Part shown: positions 33,417 through 42,098 of the stretch, piece after piece
Position numbering within the stretch: the stretch's first letter is position 1
How the letters are laid out: the number at the start of each line of letters is the position of its first letter
Assembly (NCBI RefSeq): GCF_016462415.1
Contig: NZ_JAEMTF010000024.1
Coordinates: 9,283-51,380, forward strand
Direction of reading: 5' to 3'
Origin: Williamsia sp.
GTDB taxonomy: Bacteria; Actinomycetota; Actinomycetes; Mycobacteriales; Mycobacteriaceae
DNA: 42,098 bases
Position numbers and translations under genes: made by a program
The notes under the pieces: generated by a model
What the model saw: the letters and a program-made list of their open reading frames with translations, nothing else
Database searches by the model: none
What the model was told of the DNA's origin: nothing

Positions 33417-34936
33417 CGCTCGTGTCCGAGACACACGACGACCCGACCGCGCCGTCGGTCCCACCGCTGCCCCAGGCACTCACCCGGGTGCACATGGTGG
33501 GCATCGGCGGGGCCGGCATGTCGGGTCTGGCCCGCATCCTGCTCAGCCGGGGTGCGCAGGTCTCGGGGTCCGACGCCAAGGAGAGCCGCGGCGTGCTCGC
33601 GCTGCGGACCCGCGGAGCCCGGGTCCAGATCGGGCACTCGCCGGGTGCGCTGGACCTGCTGCCCGGCGGGCCGACGGTCGTCGTCACGACCCACGCCGCG
33701 ATCCCGAAGACCAATCCTGAACTGGTGGAGGCGAACCGACGCGGGATCCCGGTGATCCTGCGGCCCGCGGTCCTCGCCACCCTGATGGATGACTACCGCA
33801 CCGTCCTGATCGCAGGCACCCACGGCAAGACCTCCACGACGTCGATGGTCGTGGTGGCCCTGCAGCACTGCGGGCTCGACCCGTCCTTCGCCGTCGGCGG
33901 TGAGCTCAACGAGTCCGGCACCAACGCGCACCACGGCAGCGGCGACATCTTCGTCGCCGAGGCCGACGAGAGCGACGGCTCACTGCTGCAATACCGGCCC
34001 GATGTCGTCGTGGTGACCAACGTCGAGTCCGACCACCTCGACCACTTCGGCACCGTCGAGGCCTACGTCGCGGTGTTCGACGACTTCCTCGACCGCCTCG
34101 ACACCGGTGGCACTCTGGTCATCTGCCTCGACGACGAGGGTGCGGTGGCGCTGGCCGAGCGCTCGGCGCCGCGGCTGATCGAACGCGGGGTCGCGGTCCT
34201 CGGCTACGGGTTCGGCCGCCTCGCCGACCGCGTCCCGATGGTCGAGAACTGCGCCGTGCTGCTCGACTGGCAGGTCCACGGTGTCGGTGGCAGGGCCCGG
34301 ATCGCCCTGCGTCCTCCGCTGGGGCCGGACACCGACGACGGTTCGGTCGTCGAACGCGATGTGACCCTGGCGATCCCGGGGGTGCACATGGCCCTCAACG
34401 CCCTCGGGGCCGTTGCGGCCGGCGTCGCCGCAGGCGGGCCGGTCGACGATGTCGTCCACGGCGTCGAGACGTTCACCGGGGTGCACCGCAGGTTCGAACT
34501 GCGCGGCCGCGTCCGCGACATCGCCGTCTACGACGACTACGCACACCACCCGACCGAGGTGACCGTCGTGCTGACCGCGGCCCGTGAACTGGTGGCCGAC
34601 ACGACCGGGGGACGGGTGATCGCGGTGTTCCAACCCCATCTGTATTCACGCACCGCCGCCTTCGCCACCGAGTTCGCCCGCGCTCTCGACCTCGCCGACG
34701 AGGTGGTCGTCCTCGACGTCTACGGCGCGCGCGAAGAGCCCCTGGACGGGATCAGCGGACGGACCATCGCCCAACAGGTGAGCGTTCCGGTCGTCTTCGT
34801 CCCCGACTTCTCCCGGGTGGCCGAGACCGTGGCGGGACTGGCCCGGTCGGGCGATGTCGTCCTCACCCTCGGCGCGGGTGACATCACGATGCAGGGGCCG
34901 GAGATCGTCGACGCGCTGGCCCGACGAGGAGACTGA
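33413..34936 (+). CDS. murC: UDP-N-acetylmuramate:L-alanine ligase
   Basis: A 507-residue Mur ligase adding the first stem-peptide residue. The N-terminal nucleotide motif [17 protein letters not shown], the ATP loop [46 protein letters not shown] and [11 protein letters not shown] are all present. GTG 33413 overlaps the murG TGA; GTG 33422 is a nearby alternative. The same frame stays open far upstream through murG, which is an artefact of high GC. A GAGGAG site near the 3' end serves ftsQ two bases beyond the stop. Confidence 0.96.
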   Translation: MTLVSETHDDPTAPSVPPLPQALTRVHMVGIGGAGMSGLARILLSRGAQVSGSDAKESRGVLALRTRGARVQIGHSPGALDLLPGGPTVVVTTHAAIPKTNPELVEANRRGIPVILRPAVLATLMDDYRTVLIAGTHGKTSTTSMVVVALQHCGLDPSFAVGGELNESGTNAHHGSGDIFVAEADESDGSLLQYRPDVVVVTNVESDHLDHFGTVEAYVAVFDDFLDRLDTGGTLVICLDDEGAVALAERSAPRLIERGVAVLGYGFGRLADRVPMVENCAVLLDWQVHGVGGRARIALRPPLGPDTDDGSVVERDVTLAIPGVHMALNALGAVAAGVAAGGPVDDVVHGVETFTGVHRRFELRGRVRDIAVYDDYAHHPTEVTVVLTAARELVADTTGGRVIAVFQPHLYSRTAAFATEFARALDLADEVVVLDVYGAREEPLDGISGRTIAQQVSVPVVFVPDFSRVAETVAGLARSGDVVLTLGAGDITMQGPEIVDALARRGD

Positions 34937-34938
34937 CC

Positions 34939-35793
34939 ATGCCCGACAATCAGACGATGCCTCGGATGCGCGGACGGACCGATCGTGGTCGCGACGACCG
35001 TGACCGGCGCGCTGACCCCGACGCCGCATTCGACGACCGGTACCCGGACGACGATCTGGACGACCGTGATCTCGATGAGGGCGAGGACAGTCCGGCGTCG
35101 GCCGGGCGGTCGCGCCGCGCCGGGCGACGTCCCGTGCGGGGGACCCGGATGCTCATCGGCATCATCGCCACCGTGATCCTGCTGATCGCAGCCGGGTTGG
35201 TCGCGTACTTCACCCCGCTGATGTCGGTGCGGTCGGTGGAGGTGTCGGGCACGTCGGTGGTCAGCCGTGACGACATCGTCGCGGCCGCCCGGATCGCGAC
35301 GGGAACACCGCTGCTGCAGGTCGACACCCGACCCGCCGCCCAGCGCATCGCCGCGATCCCGCGGATCAAGACCGTCCGGGTCGCCCGCGGTTACCCGTCG
35401 AGCATCGACATCACCGTCGTCGAACGCACCGCCGTGGCGTTCGAGGACCGATCGGGGACCGCGCATCTCTACGACGTCGACGGGGTCGACTTCGCCCAGC
35501 AGCCCAAGGCCCCCGCGCTGCCGCGACTGACCTCGGGTACCGACGTCTCCGACGCCGCCCGCCGGGCGGCTCTCGAGGTCGTCGCCGGGCTCCCGGATTT
35601 CCTGTCCCGACAGGTCGTCTCGGTCGCCGCGTCCTCGCCGTCCGACGTCCGGCTCACGCTGCGCGACCGCAAGACCGTCGTGTGGGGGGACGCCGACAGG
35701 GGAGCGGACAAGGCGCGCACCCTGCGATTCGTACTGCCGCGCGCCGACGACGAGGTCAACGTCTCCGCGCCCGAATACCCGACCTTCCGCTGA
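34939..35793 (+). CDS. ftsQ: Divisome protein FtsQ
   Basis: A 284-residue bitopic protein. The acidic, Arg/Asp-rich cytoplasmic N-terminus of about 70 residues is followed by one membrane helix (about 71-92) and the extracytoplasmic POTRA domain (SVRSVEVSGTSVVSRDDIVAAA, then IAAIPRIKTVRVARGYPSSIDITVVERTAVAF), which in other bacteria recruits FtsL/FtsB. The C-terminal beta domain (SDVRLTLRDRKTVVWGD, KARTLRFVL) is also recognisable. ATG 34939 follows GAGGAG and starts two bases after the murC stop. It is separated from ftsZ by a 223-bp regulatory region. Confidence 0.93.
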   Translation: MPDNQTMPRMRGRTDRGRDDRDRRADPDAAFDDRYPDDDLDDRDLDEGEDSPASAGRSRRAGRRPVRGTRMLIGIIATVILLIAAGLVAYFTPLMSVRSVEVSGTSVVSRDDIVAAARIATGTPLLQVDTRPAAQRIAAIPRIKTVRVARGYPSSIDITVVERTAVAFEDRSGTAHLYDVDGVDFAQQPKAPALPRLTSGTDVSDAARRAALEVVAGLPDFLSRQVVSVAASSPSDVRLTLRDRKTVVWGDADRGADKARTLRFVLPRADDEVNVSAPEYPTFR

Positions 35794-35910
35794 TCTGCGG
35801 GCCACAACCCCCTGCGGGCGGGCCGACCGGGACCGATCTGCGCGACACGCCGCCAGCCTGCGCGACGTCGGCGGGTTTCCTGCCTAGCGTTTCCCCCAAC
35901 AGTCATCTAC

Positions 35911-35946
35911 TTGACATAACTCTAAGCCTATGGTTTAGGTTGAGGG
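35911..35946 (+). promoter_or_regulatory. ftsZ promoter region with inverted repeat
   Basis: A good -35 (TTGACA, 35911-35916) is followed by candidate -10 boxes TTTAGG (35934, 17-bp spacer) or TAGGTT (35936, 19-bp spacer). An imperfect palindrome CTAAGCC-TAT-GGTTTAG (35922-35938; 6 of 7 pairs) covers the spacer and the -10, a likely operator. The region is much AT-richer than its surroundings. Confidence 0.65.
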
Positions 35947-36016
35947 TTTTGTCCGGCGGCTGTGCAGGTCCCATCCGAGCCCCGAGGCATCCGATCGACA
36001 AGAAGGCGAGTCTCAC

Positions 36017-37165
<1,149 letters not shown>

Positions 37166-37166
37166 G

Positions 37167-37913
37167 GTGTCGGTTCGACCCGGTGACGGTGCCGCCATGC
37201 GGGTCCGTCGCGTCACCACCACGCGTAAGGGTGGTGCCTCTCTGTCCCCGTATGACGAGTTCAACCTCGGCGACCACGTCGGTGACGACCCGGACGCAGT
37301 CCGCGCGAACCGGATCCGCCTGGCCGAGAAGATCGGCGTCGGGCCGGACCGCATGGTGTGGATGGAACAGATCCACAGCCGCAACGTGGTCATCGTCGAC
37401 GGCCCCCGTGACGAACCCGTTCCCGCCACCGACGCGGTGGTCACCACGGTCACCGATCTGGCGCTGGTGGTCGTGACCGCCGACTGTGTCCCGGTACTGC
37501 TCAGCGATGACACCGCCGGTGTCATCGGTGCCGCGCACGCCGGCCGCATCGGGGCCCGGATCGGGATCATCCCGCGGCTGCTGGAGGCCATGATCTCCTG
37601 CGGTGCCGACCCCGCGCGCATCGGCGGGTTCCTCGGACCGGCCGCCAGCGGGGAGAAGTACGAGGTGCCCGCCGACATGCAGGCCGACGTGGAGGCGCAC
37701 CTGCCGGGTAGTGCCACCCGCACCGACCGCGGAACGCCCGGCCTCGATCTGCGTGCGGGCATCCGGCGTCAGCTGTTGGCCGCCGGTGTCCCCGCGGTCG
37801 CCCAGGATCCGCGGTGCACCATCACCGATCCCACCCTGTTCAGTCATCGCCGCGGCGCCCCCACGGGACGTCTCGCCTCGGTGATCTGGATGGATACCAC
37901 CGGGCGCGCATGA
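37167..37913 (+). CDS. yfiH: YfiH/multicopper-polyphenol-oxidase (DUF152) family protein
   Basis: A 248-residue protein of the DUF152 family, members of which act as purine nucleoside phosphorylase/adenosine deaminase or peptidoglycan-precursor editing enzymes. The metal ligands are visible: His in MEQIHSRNVV, Cys in VVTADCVPVLLSD and His in GAAHAGRIGARIG. The GFLGPAASGEKYEV and SHRRGAPTGR segments near the end are typical of actinobacterial members next to ftsZ. GTG 37167 lies one base after the ftsZ stop; ATG 37197 is an alternative. Its TGA overlaps the ATG of the next gene. Proximity to ftsZ and mur genes favours a cell-wall editing role. Confidence 0.88.
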   Translation: MSVRPGDGAAMRVRRVTTTRKGGASLSPYDEFNLGDHVGDDPDAVRANRIRLAEKIGVGPDRMVWMEQIHSRNVVIVDGPRDEPVPATDAVVTTVTDLALVVVTADCVPVLLSDDTAGVIGAAHAGRIGARIGIIPRLLEAMISCGADPARIGGFLGPAASGEKYEVPADMQADVEAHLPGSATRTDRGTPGLDLRAGIRRQLLAAGVPAVAQDPRCTITDPTLFSHRRGAPTGRLASVIWMDTTGRA

Positions 37914-38647
37914 CGCGCCCGGACGCCACGCGCGTCGGCGAGCTCGCATCGACCCTGCAGTCGGCCCAGGAGCGGCTACGGGCCGCGTGCGTCGCGGCCG
38001 ACCGGCCGGCCGACGACGTCGATCTGCTCGTCGTGACCAAGTTCTTCCCGGCGTCGGACGTGCTCGCTCTGGTCGATCTCGGGTGTCGGGCGTTCGGTGA
38101 GTCGCGCGAACCGGAGGCCGGTCGTAAGGCGGCAGAGGTCCGCGACGCAGTCGACGCGACCCTGTCGTTCCACATGATCGGGCAGATCCAGACCAAGAAG
38201 GCCAAGACCGTCGGACGGTGGGCCGATCGGGTGCACTCGGTGGACACCATCCGCCTCGCCGACGCACTCGACGACGCCGCGACCAAGGCTCTCGACAGCC
38301 ATGATCGATCCGCACCCCTGGATGTGCTGCTGCAGATCAACCTCGACGGTGCGCCGGACCGCGGTGGCGTCGGAGTCGACGACCTCGGGGCCTTGGCCGC
38401 GCACGTGGACACACTGTCGGCGGTGCGACTGCGCGGGCTGATGGTCATCGCTCCCCAGGAGGGCACAGCCGAGCAGTGGATGGCCCGGGCGGCGGAGATC
38501 CGTGCGTCGTTCCTCGCCGGTCATCCTGACGCGACGGAGTTCTCCGCAGGCATGTCGGGTGACCTCGAAGAAGCCGTGGCACACGGATCGACGTGCGTGC
38601 GTGTCGGTACCGCGATCATGGGTTCTCGGCCGATAGTGTCGCCCTAG
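37910..38647 (+). CDS. yggS: YggS-family pyridoxal-phosphate homeostasis protein
   Basis: A 245-residue TIM-barrel PLP-binding protein related to alanine racemase domains but lacking the second domain. The PLP lysine is in LLVVTKFFPASDV; FGESREPEAGRK, SFHMIGQIQTKKAK, SVDTIRLADAL, LLQINLDG and FSAGMSGDLEEAVAHGSTCVRVGTAIMG are the family blocks. Members keep free PLP and amino-acid pools in balance. ATG 37910 overlaps the yfiH stop (ATGA); the longer frame from 37814 is a shadow. The following 97 bp carry a C/A-rich leader for sepF. Confidence 0.94.
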   Translation: MTRPDATRVGELASTLQSAQERLRAACVAADRPADDVDLLVVTKFFPASDVLALVDLGCRAFGESREPEAGRKAAEVRDAVDATLSFHMIGQIQTKKAKTVGRWADRVHSVDTIRLADALDDAATKALDSHDRSAPLDVLLQINLDGAPDRGGVGVDDLGALAAHVDTLSAVRLRGLMVIAPQEGTAEQWMARAAEIRASFLAGHPDATEFSAGMSGDLEEAVAHGSTCVRVGTAIMGSRPIVSP

Positions 38648-38744
38648 ATCACATGAGTCACATACGAACCAGCAACACCAGCACTCCCATAAACACCAGT
38701 CACAACCCGTCCCCAGGGCGCGCCGAGGGTGAGGAACTCCAACG

Positions 38745-39467
38745 ATGAGCTCTATGCAGAAGTTCAAGGCATATTTCGGCATGGTCCCGCCCGGTGACTA
38801 TGAAGACGACTACCTCGACGAGCCGGGTCATCCCCGTCGCGACAGCTACGAGCGCGACTATCGCGACGAGTACTACGGCCGGTCCTCCTACCGGACCGAC
38901 CGTGGGTTCGAGTCCGACGGGTACGACGACGAGGTCGAGTTCGACCGTGTCCCCGAGTACGCCTACGCCGGTCCGGTGCGTTCGTCGGTCGCCGACCGCG
39001 TGATGGCCGAGCGCTCCGCGCCCATGGAGCGTCTGGGCCGCCCGAGTCGGCTCGAGCCCCTCGCCGGTGGCGGCATGTCGGCCCGTGCCGGCGGAGTCCC
39101 GCGCGGCGCCGGTCGGACCACCACCCGTGGCGCTCTCGCCATGGACAGCCACGAGTCGCTGGACCGTGTGTTCGAGGAGGGCAACCCGTTGGCGAAGATC
39201 ACCACGCTGCGTCCTCGGGACTACAGCGAGGCGCGCACCATCGGTGAACGCTTCCGCGACGGCAGCCCGGTGATCATGGACCTGGTCGAGATGAGCAACG
39301 AGGACGCCAAGCGTCTCGTCGACTTCGCCGCCGGGCTCGCGTTCGCGCTGCGTGGTGCATTCGACAAGGTGGCCACGAAGGTGTTCCTGCTCTCGCCCGC
39401 CGACATCGACGTCTCGGCCGAGGATCGTCGCAAGATCGCCGAGACCGGCTTCTACAATCACAGCTGA
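38745..39467 (+). CDS. sepF: FtsZ-anchoring protein SepF
   Basis: A 240-residue protein that tethers FtsZ to the membrane in actinobacteria, which lack FtsA. The N-terminal amphipathic helix MSSMQKFKAYFGM is the membrane anchor, followed by a disordered acidic Tyr/Asp/Arg-rich linker to about residue 140. The C-terminal SepF domain includes ITTLRPRDYSEARTIGERF, VIMDLVEMSNEDAKRLVDFAAGLAFAL and KVFLLSPADIDV. The linker is long and rich in YDDE repeats. ATG 38745 is chosen; the nearest purine-rich sequence (GAGGAA) lies at 38731-38736. Confidence 0.95.
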   Translation: MSSMQKFKAYFGMVPPGDYEDDYLDEPGHPRRDSYERDYRDEYYGRSSYRTDRGFESDGYDDEVEFDRVPEYAYAGPVRSSVADRVMAERSAPMERLGRPSRLEPLAGGGMSARAGGVPRGAGRTTTRGALAMDSHESLDRVFEEGNPLAKITTLRPRDYSEARTIGERFRDGSPVIMDLVEMSNEDAKRLVDFAAGLAFALRGAFDKVATKVFLLSPADIDVSAEDRRKIAETGFYNHS

Positions 39468-39535
39468 GTTCACCGGTCCCAGCGTCGTCACCAGCGGTTT
39501 TCTCATACCGTGACCGAATCAGGCAGAGTTGACGC

Positions 39536-39817
39536 GTGACGTTAGCGCGAGAGGTCATCTACTACCTCCTGTTCATCTACTGGCTGCTGCTCCTGGGGCG
39601 CCTGGTGATCGAACTGGTACGGACTTTTGCCAGGGAATGGCGCCCGACCGGCTTCTCGGTCGTGGTCATCGAGGCGGTGTTCACCACCACGGATCCGCCG
39701 ATCAAGGCGCTGCGGCGTCTGTTGCCGCCGATCCCACTCGGGCCGGTCCGCCTGGATCTGTCGCTGATGATCACCATGGTCGTGGTCCTGATCGCCATGT
39801 CGCTCGTCGCGCCCTGA
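39536..39817 (+). CDS. YggT-family membrane protein
   Basis: A 93-residue integral membrane protein. The first hydrophobic segment (IYYLLFIYWLLLLGRLVIELV) and the second near the C-terminus (LSLMITMVVVLIAMSLVA) flank the family motif TDPPIKALRRLLPPIPLGPVRLDLS. In actinobacteria it lies between sepF and wag31 (Rv2146c slot), and in other bacteria YggT proteins have been linked to osmotic tolerance and nucleoid or division organisation. The start is GTG 39536 with no clear ribosome site. Function is unassigned. Confidence 0.9.
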   Translation: MTLAREVIYYLLFIYWLLLLGRLVIELVRTFAREWRPTGFSVVVIEAVFTTTDPPIKALRRLLPPIPLGPVRLDLSLMITMVVVLIAMSLVAP

Positions 39818-39960
39818 GCCCGCAGGCCACCCGTGATGACGCCACAGCGGGGGCGGCCGGATATTGTGACGACGGCTCTCGTGCGTAGTGGTGAGTCGTC
39901 GACGTGAAGACCGAGCGGATTTCGCTCAATGCCTCGACGAAGTGCGACGAACGGTTCTAA

Positions 39961-39988
39961 TGTGACAGGATAGGACGCCAGTTACACT
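39961..39988 (+). promoter_or_regulatory. Candidate wag31 promoter
   Basis: TGTGAC (39961-39966) and TACACT (39983-39988) are separated by 16 bp in the 275-bp gap between yggT and wag31. The leader to the ATG at 40093 would be about 98 nt. The rest of the gap shows no gene; an 18-codon GTG frame (39904-39960) has no ribosome site. Confidence 0.5.
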
Positions 39989-40092
39989 GTGAATCCCGTG
40001 GGCGACACAGATCGCGTCGTTCAGGTGATTTCGAGCGACTCGCACCGTGGCCTAGACACATGACAAGAATGACGATATTTAAGGGGACCGAC

Positions 40093-40941
40093 ATGCGGCT
40101 CACACCAGCTGATGTGCACAACGTCGCGTTCAGCAAACCGCCGATCGGTAAGCGTGGCTACAACGAGGACGAGGTCGATCAGTTCCTCGATTTCGTGGAG
40201 GCCGAACTCGCACGTCTTCTCGAAGAGAACACCGACCTGAAGCAGCGCGTCGAGGAGCTCGAGGGTGACCTGGCCACGGCCAAGTCCAGTGCTCCCGCGT
40301 CGTCCGCGCGGTCTGATGAGAACGCCTCGGCCACACAGGCTTTCAGCACTCCGGCGCCCGCCTACTCCGAGGCGCCGCCCGCGGCGGCCCCCGCGGCGGC
40401 GTCGAACGACGATCACCACGTCCGCGCCGCCAAGGTGCTGAGCCTGGCCCAGGACACCGCCGACCGCCTCACCGGGAACGCGCGTACCGAGTCCGAAGGC
40501 GTGCTCGCCGACGCCCGGAGTCGCGCCGACGCCATGATCGGCGACGCCCGCGGCAAGTCCGAGGCCATGCTCGCCGACGCCCGGCAGCGCTCCGAGGCGA
40601 TCCTCGCCGATTCGCAGACGCGCGCCGAGGCCACCACGCGTGGTGCCCAGGAGAAGGCCGACGCCCTCCAGGCCGACGCCGAGCGCAAGCACACCGAGAT
40701 CATGGGGACGATCAACCAGCAGCGGTCGGTCCTCGAGGGCCGTATCGAGCAGCTCAAGACGTTCGAGCGTGAATACCGGACCCGTCTCAAGACCTACCTG
40801 GAGTCGCAGCTCGAAGAGCTGCAGCAGCGCGGCAGTGCCGCACCGGTGGACAACGCCCGCTCCGGTGGGGACGCGTTCTCGTCCGATCCCGGCAACGGTG
40901 GCTTCACCAACTCGGGTGGATTCGCCAAGCCCTCGAACTGA
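40093..40941 (+). CDS. wag31: Polar growth scaffold Wag31 / DivIVA
   Basis: A 282-residue DivIVA protein that marks poles and directs tip growth. The N-terminal lipid-binding domain [42 protein letters not shown] is nearly identical to mycobacterial Wag31. A Ser/Ala/Pro-rich linker (about 75-112) separates it from a long coiled coil with a repeated [ADx]AR-x-[KRS]-x-EAM pattern (about 130-245), and the tail is Gly/Asn-rich. ATG 40093 is preferred over 40060 because homologs start [10 protein letters not shown] and AAGGGGACC precedes it. It probably has its own promoter. Confidence 0.97.
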   Translation: MRLTPADVHNVAFSKPPIGKRGYNEDEVDQFLDFVEAELARLLEENTDLKQRVEELEGDLATAKSSAPASSARSDENASATQAFSTPAPAYSEAPPAAAPAAASNDDHHVRAAKVLSLAQDTADRLTGNARTESEGVLADARSRADAMIGDARGKSEAMLADARQRSEAILADSQTRAEATTRGAQEKADALQADAERKHTEIMGTINQQRSVLEGRIEQLKTFEREYRTRLKTYLESQLEELQQRGSAAPVDNARSGGDAFSSDPGNGGFTNSGGFAKPSN

Positions 40942-40989
40942 CCCGGCTCCGGCCGGTCGCCGCCTCGTAGACGTCCAGGGGTCCATGTC

Positions 40990-41520
40990 GTGCTCGTGAT
41001 GGCCCTCGCAGCCACGCTCGTCGGGTTCGGGCTGCTCGTGGTCGCCCTGATCACCGGCACGCTCTGGCTCGCGGTGGCCTGCATCGTGATCTGCATCATC
41101 GGTGGCGTCTTCCTGCTGGCCGACCTGCTGGGCCTCGGACATGCTCTGACCATCCGTCGCTCCCGCCACCCGGGAGCGACGGATTCGTCGGATCAGGGTG
41201 GCGCGACCGACGACTCGGACGGCCCCACCACCGGATCGGCACGCCCCGACGATCTCTCCGACACCGAGATCACCACCGAGTTCCCCCGAGCCGTCACCGA
41301 CGAGCCGACGGTGACCCTCGACGACCCGAACTCGGCGTGGCACGCCGACATCGCCGATTCGCCCGCATACGACCACGCGCCGACGCACCGACACTCCGCG
41401 CCCGAGAGCGCCGCCGGGACCTCGGGGACGTCGCAGGCCTCGTCGGCGTGGCACGGCAGGCACGAGTCGCCGGAGTCCGAGCCCGAGCGGCCTCGGACAC
41501 CGAGGCACGGCGGTAGCTGA
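40990..41520 (+). CDS. Small two-helix membrane protein with acidic tail (Rv2144c-like)
   Basis: A 176-residue protein I recognise only by position. Two adjacent hydrophobic helices (about 3-23 and 25-48) are followed by a basic cluster (IRRSRHPG) and a disordered Asp/Ser/Thr-rich cytoplasmic tail of 120 residues containing two similar SAWH segments (NSAWHADI and SSAWHGRH). Its place directly after wag31 corresponds to Rv2144c. GTG 40990 and ATG 40999 are both possible starts, 3 codons apart. Function unknown. Confidence 0.7.
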   Translation: MLVMALAATLVGFGLLVVALITGTLWLAVACIVICIIGGVFLLADLLGLGHALTIRRSRHPGATDSSDQGGATDDSDGPTTGSARPDDLSDTEITTEFPRAVTDEPTVTLDDPNSAWHADIADSPAYDHAPTHRHSAPESAAGTSGTSQASSAWHGRHESPESEPERPRTPRHGGS

Positions 41521-41575
41521 GATCCACCCGGTCAGTCGTGATGAAAGTCCGTTGCGCACCTGGCCTACACTGATG

Positions 41576-41760
41576 TCTGCGACGATCCGGCCATCACCGG
41601 GGAGCATCCGGAAGAACCGGTACCGACCGCATCTCGCGGCCGTGCCGAACTAGACCCGGACGGCCGCGGCCCGACACAGCCGCACATCGAGAGGCGTCGG
41701 ATCGACCGGCGCAAGCGGGGTGGTACCGCGGCGAGCAATCGTCGTCCCCGTGCCCACGGG
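41576..41760 (+). ncRNA. T-box riboswitch leader of ileS (translational, short Stem I type)
   Basis: The diagnostic T-box sequence GGGTGGTACCGCGG is at 41718-41731, followed by the partner GTCGTCCCC (41741-41749). Upstream, 41581-41620 has CCGG-bounded hairpins with an ATC at 41593-41595, a candidate isoleucine specifier. A TACACT -10 (41566-41571) fits a start near 41578. In actinobacteria this class controls ileS translation by sensing uncharged tRNA-Ile. Confidence 0.88.
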
Positions 41761-41796
41761 TCGCAGCCGCGACCGAACCGGCACGAGGAGATGCGA

Positions 41797-42098
41797 ATGA
41801 CCACCGAACCCGGCACGAATCCGAACTCGGCGCGCGAGCGCGTATACCCGATCGTCGATGTCGTGGGCACCGGATCGGCCGTGCCCTCGTTCCCCGATCT
41901 CGAGACCCGCGTCCTGGACTACTGGGCCGCCGACGACACCTTCGTCGCCTCGGTGCAGCAGCGGTCCGACGCCGAGGAGTTCGTCTTCTACGACGGCCCG
42001 CCGTTCGCCAACGGTCTGCCGCACTACGGCCATCTGCTGACCGGCTACGTCAAGGATCTCGTCCCGCGGTTCCAGACCATGCGCGGCAAGAAGGTCGA
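41797..42098 (+). CDS. ileS: Isoleucyl-tRNA synthetase, N-terminal fragment (continues beyond window)
   Basis: The first 100 codons of a class I tRNA synthetase are visible, open to the window end. The adenylate-binding HIGH motif appears as HYGH within [37 protein letters not shown], which is diagnostic of IleRS. ATG 41797 lies 6 bases after GAGGAG; ATG 41791 in the same frame is too close to it. A T-box leader lies directly upstream, so isoleucine starvation should raise its translation. Being in the Wag31 neighbourhood rather than elsewhere is as in Rhodococcus- and Nocardia-like genomes, to my recollection. Confidence 0.95.
   Translation, partial: MTTEPGTNPNSARERVYPIVDVVGTGSAVPSFPDLETRVLDYWAADDTFVASVQQRSDAEEFVFYDGPPFANGLPHYGHLLTGYVKDLVPRFQTMRGKKV

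Noticed and set aside
39904-39960. 18-codon ORF upstream of wag31
   Set aside because: No ribosome site, short, and located in the probable promoter region; no basis to call it a gene.

Overview
This 42 kb, GC-rich window is a chromosomal segment of a mycolic-acid-containing actinobacterium (order Mycobacteriales). Gene order follows the M. tuberculosis block from about Rv2184c to Rv2144c: ArsA-like ATPase, acyltransferase, alpha-mannosyltransferase, 3'-5' exoRNase, class II DAHP synthase, PknL, Rv2175c, MptA, IdsA2, MetF-like, LppM, GNAT, DUF3040, then mraZ to wag31. A keto-carotenoid gene set is interleaved and ileS follows wag31. Together these suggest Gordonia, Williamsia or Rhodococcus rather than Mycobacterium. 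The genus is an inference; the order is well supported by MptA, the Rv2181-type mannosyltransferase, Wag31 and LppM.

Region 1 (1-7.5 kb): the tail of an ArsA-like ATPase, a small conserved protein, a ROK sugar kinase and a phospholipid acyltransferase run on the + strand. They converge on a polyprenyl-phosphate-mannose-dependent mannosyltransferase. Then come an exoribonuclease, aroG, the kinase pknL (-) and its Rv2175c-type neighbour. Several genes here look leaderless, with a TAnnnT hexamer 6-7 nt before a GTG.

Region 2 (7.5-19.4 kb): two minus-strand clusters flank metF. One is a tightly overlapping operon idsA/crtE-crtI-mptA-crtB-membrane protein. The other is GNAT-crtO-cruF-like-lppM-glycosyltransferase. 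Together they encode most steps to a keto, hydroxylated, glycosylated carotenoid, mixed with lipomannan and lipoprotein genes. No lycopene cyclase is seen. A perfect LexA box (TCGAAC-N4-GTTCGA) lies inside two divergent overlapping promoters between the GNAT gene and a HEPN-domain gene.

Region 3 (19.7-37.2 kb): the division and cell-wall (dcw) cluster mraZ-rsmH-ftsL-ftsI-murE-[murF remnant]-mraY-murD-ftsW-murG-murC-ftsQ-ftsZ. MurF is represented only by a 162-residue piece matching its C-terminal domain, and the ATP-binding domains are absent. The mraZ operator is a series of GTGG boxes. The mraZ-rsmH spacer has two tandem hairpins whose loops (ACTTCCCC) are perfectly complementary to that operator sequence.

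Region 4 (37.2-42.1 kb): yfiH, yggS, sepF, yggT, wag31/divIVA and a small membrane protein, followed by a T-box leader and the start of ileS. The layout joins precursor synthesis (Mur ligases, MraY, MurG), septation (FtsZ, SepF, FtsQ, FtsL, FtsW, FtsI), polar growth (Wag31) and envelope glycolipid and carotenoid synthesis in one region.
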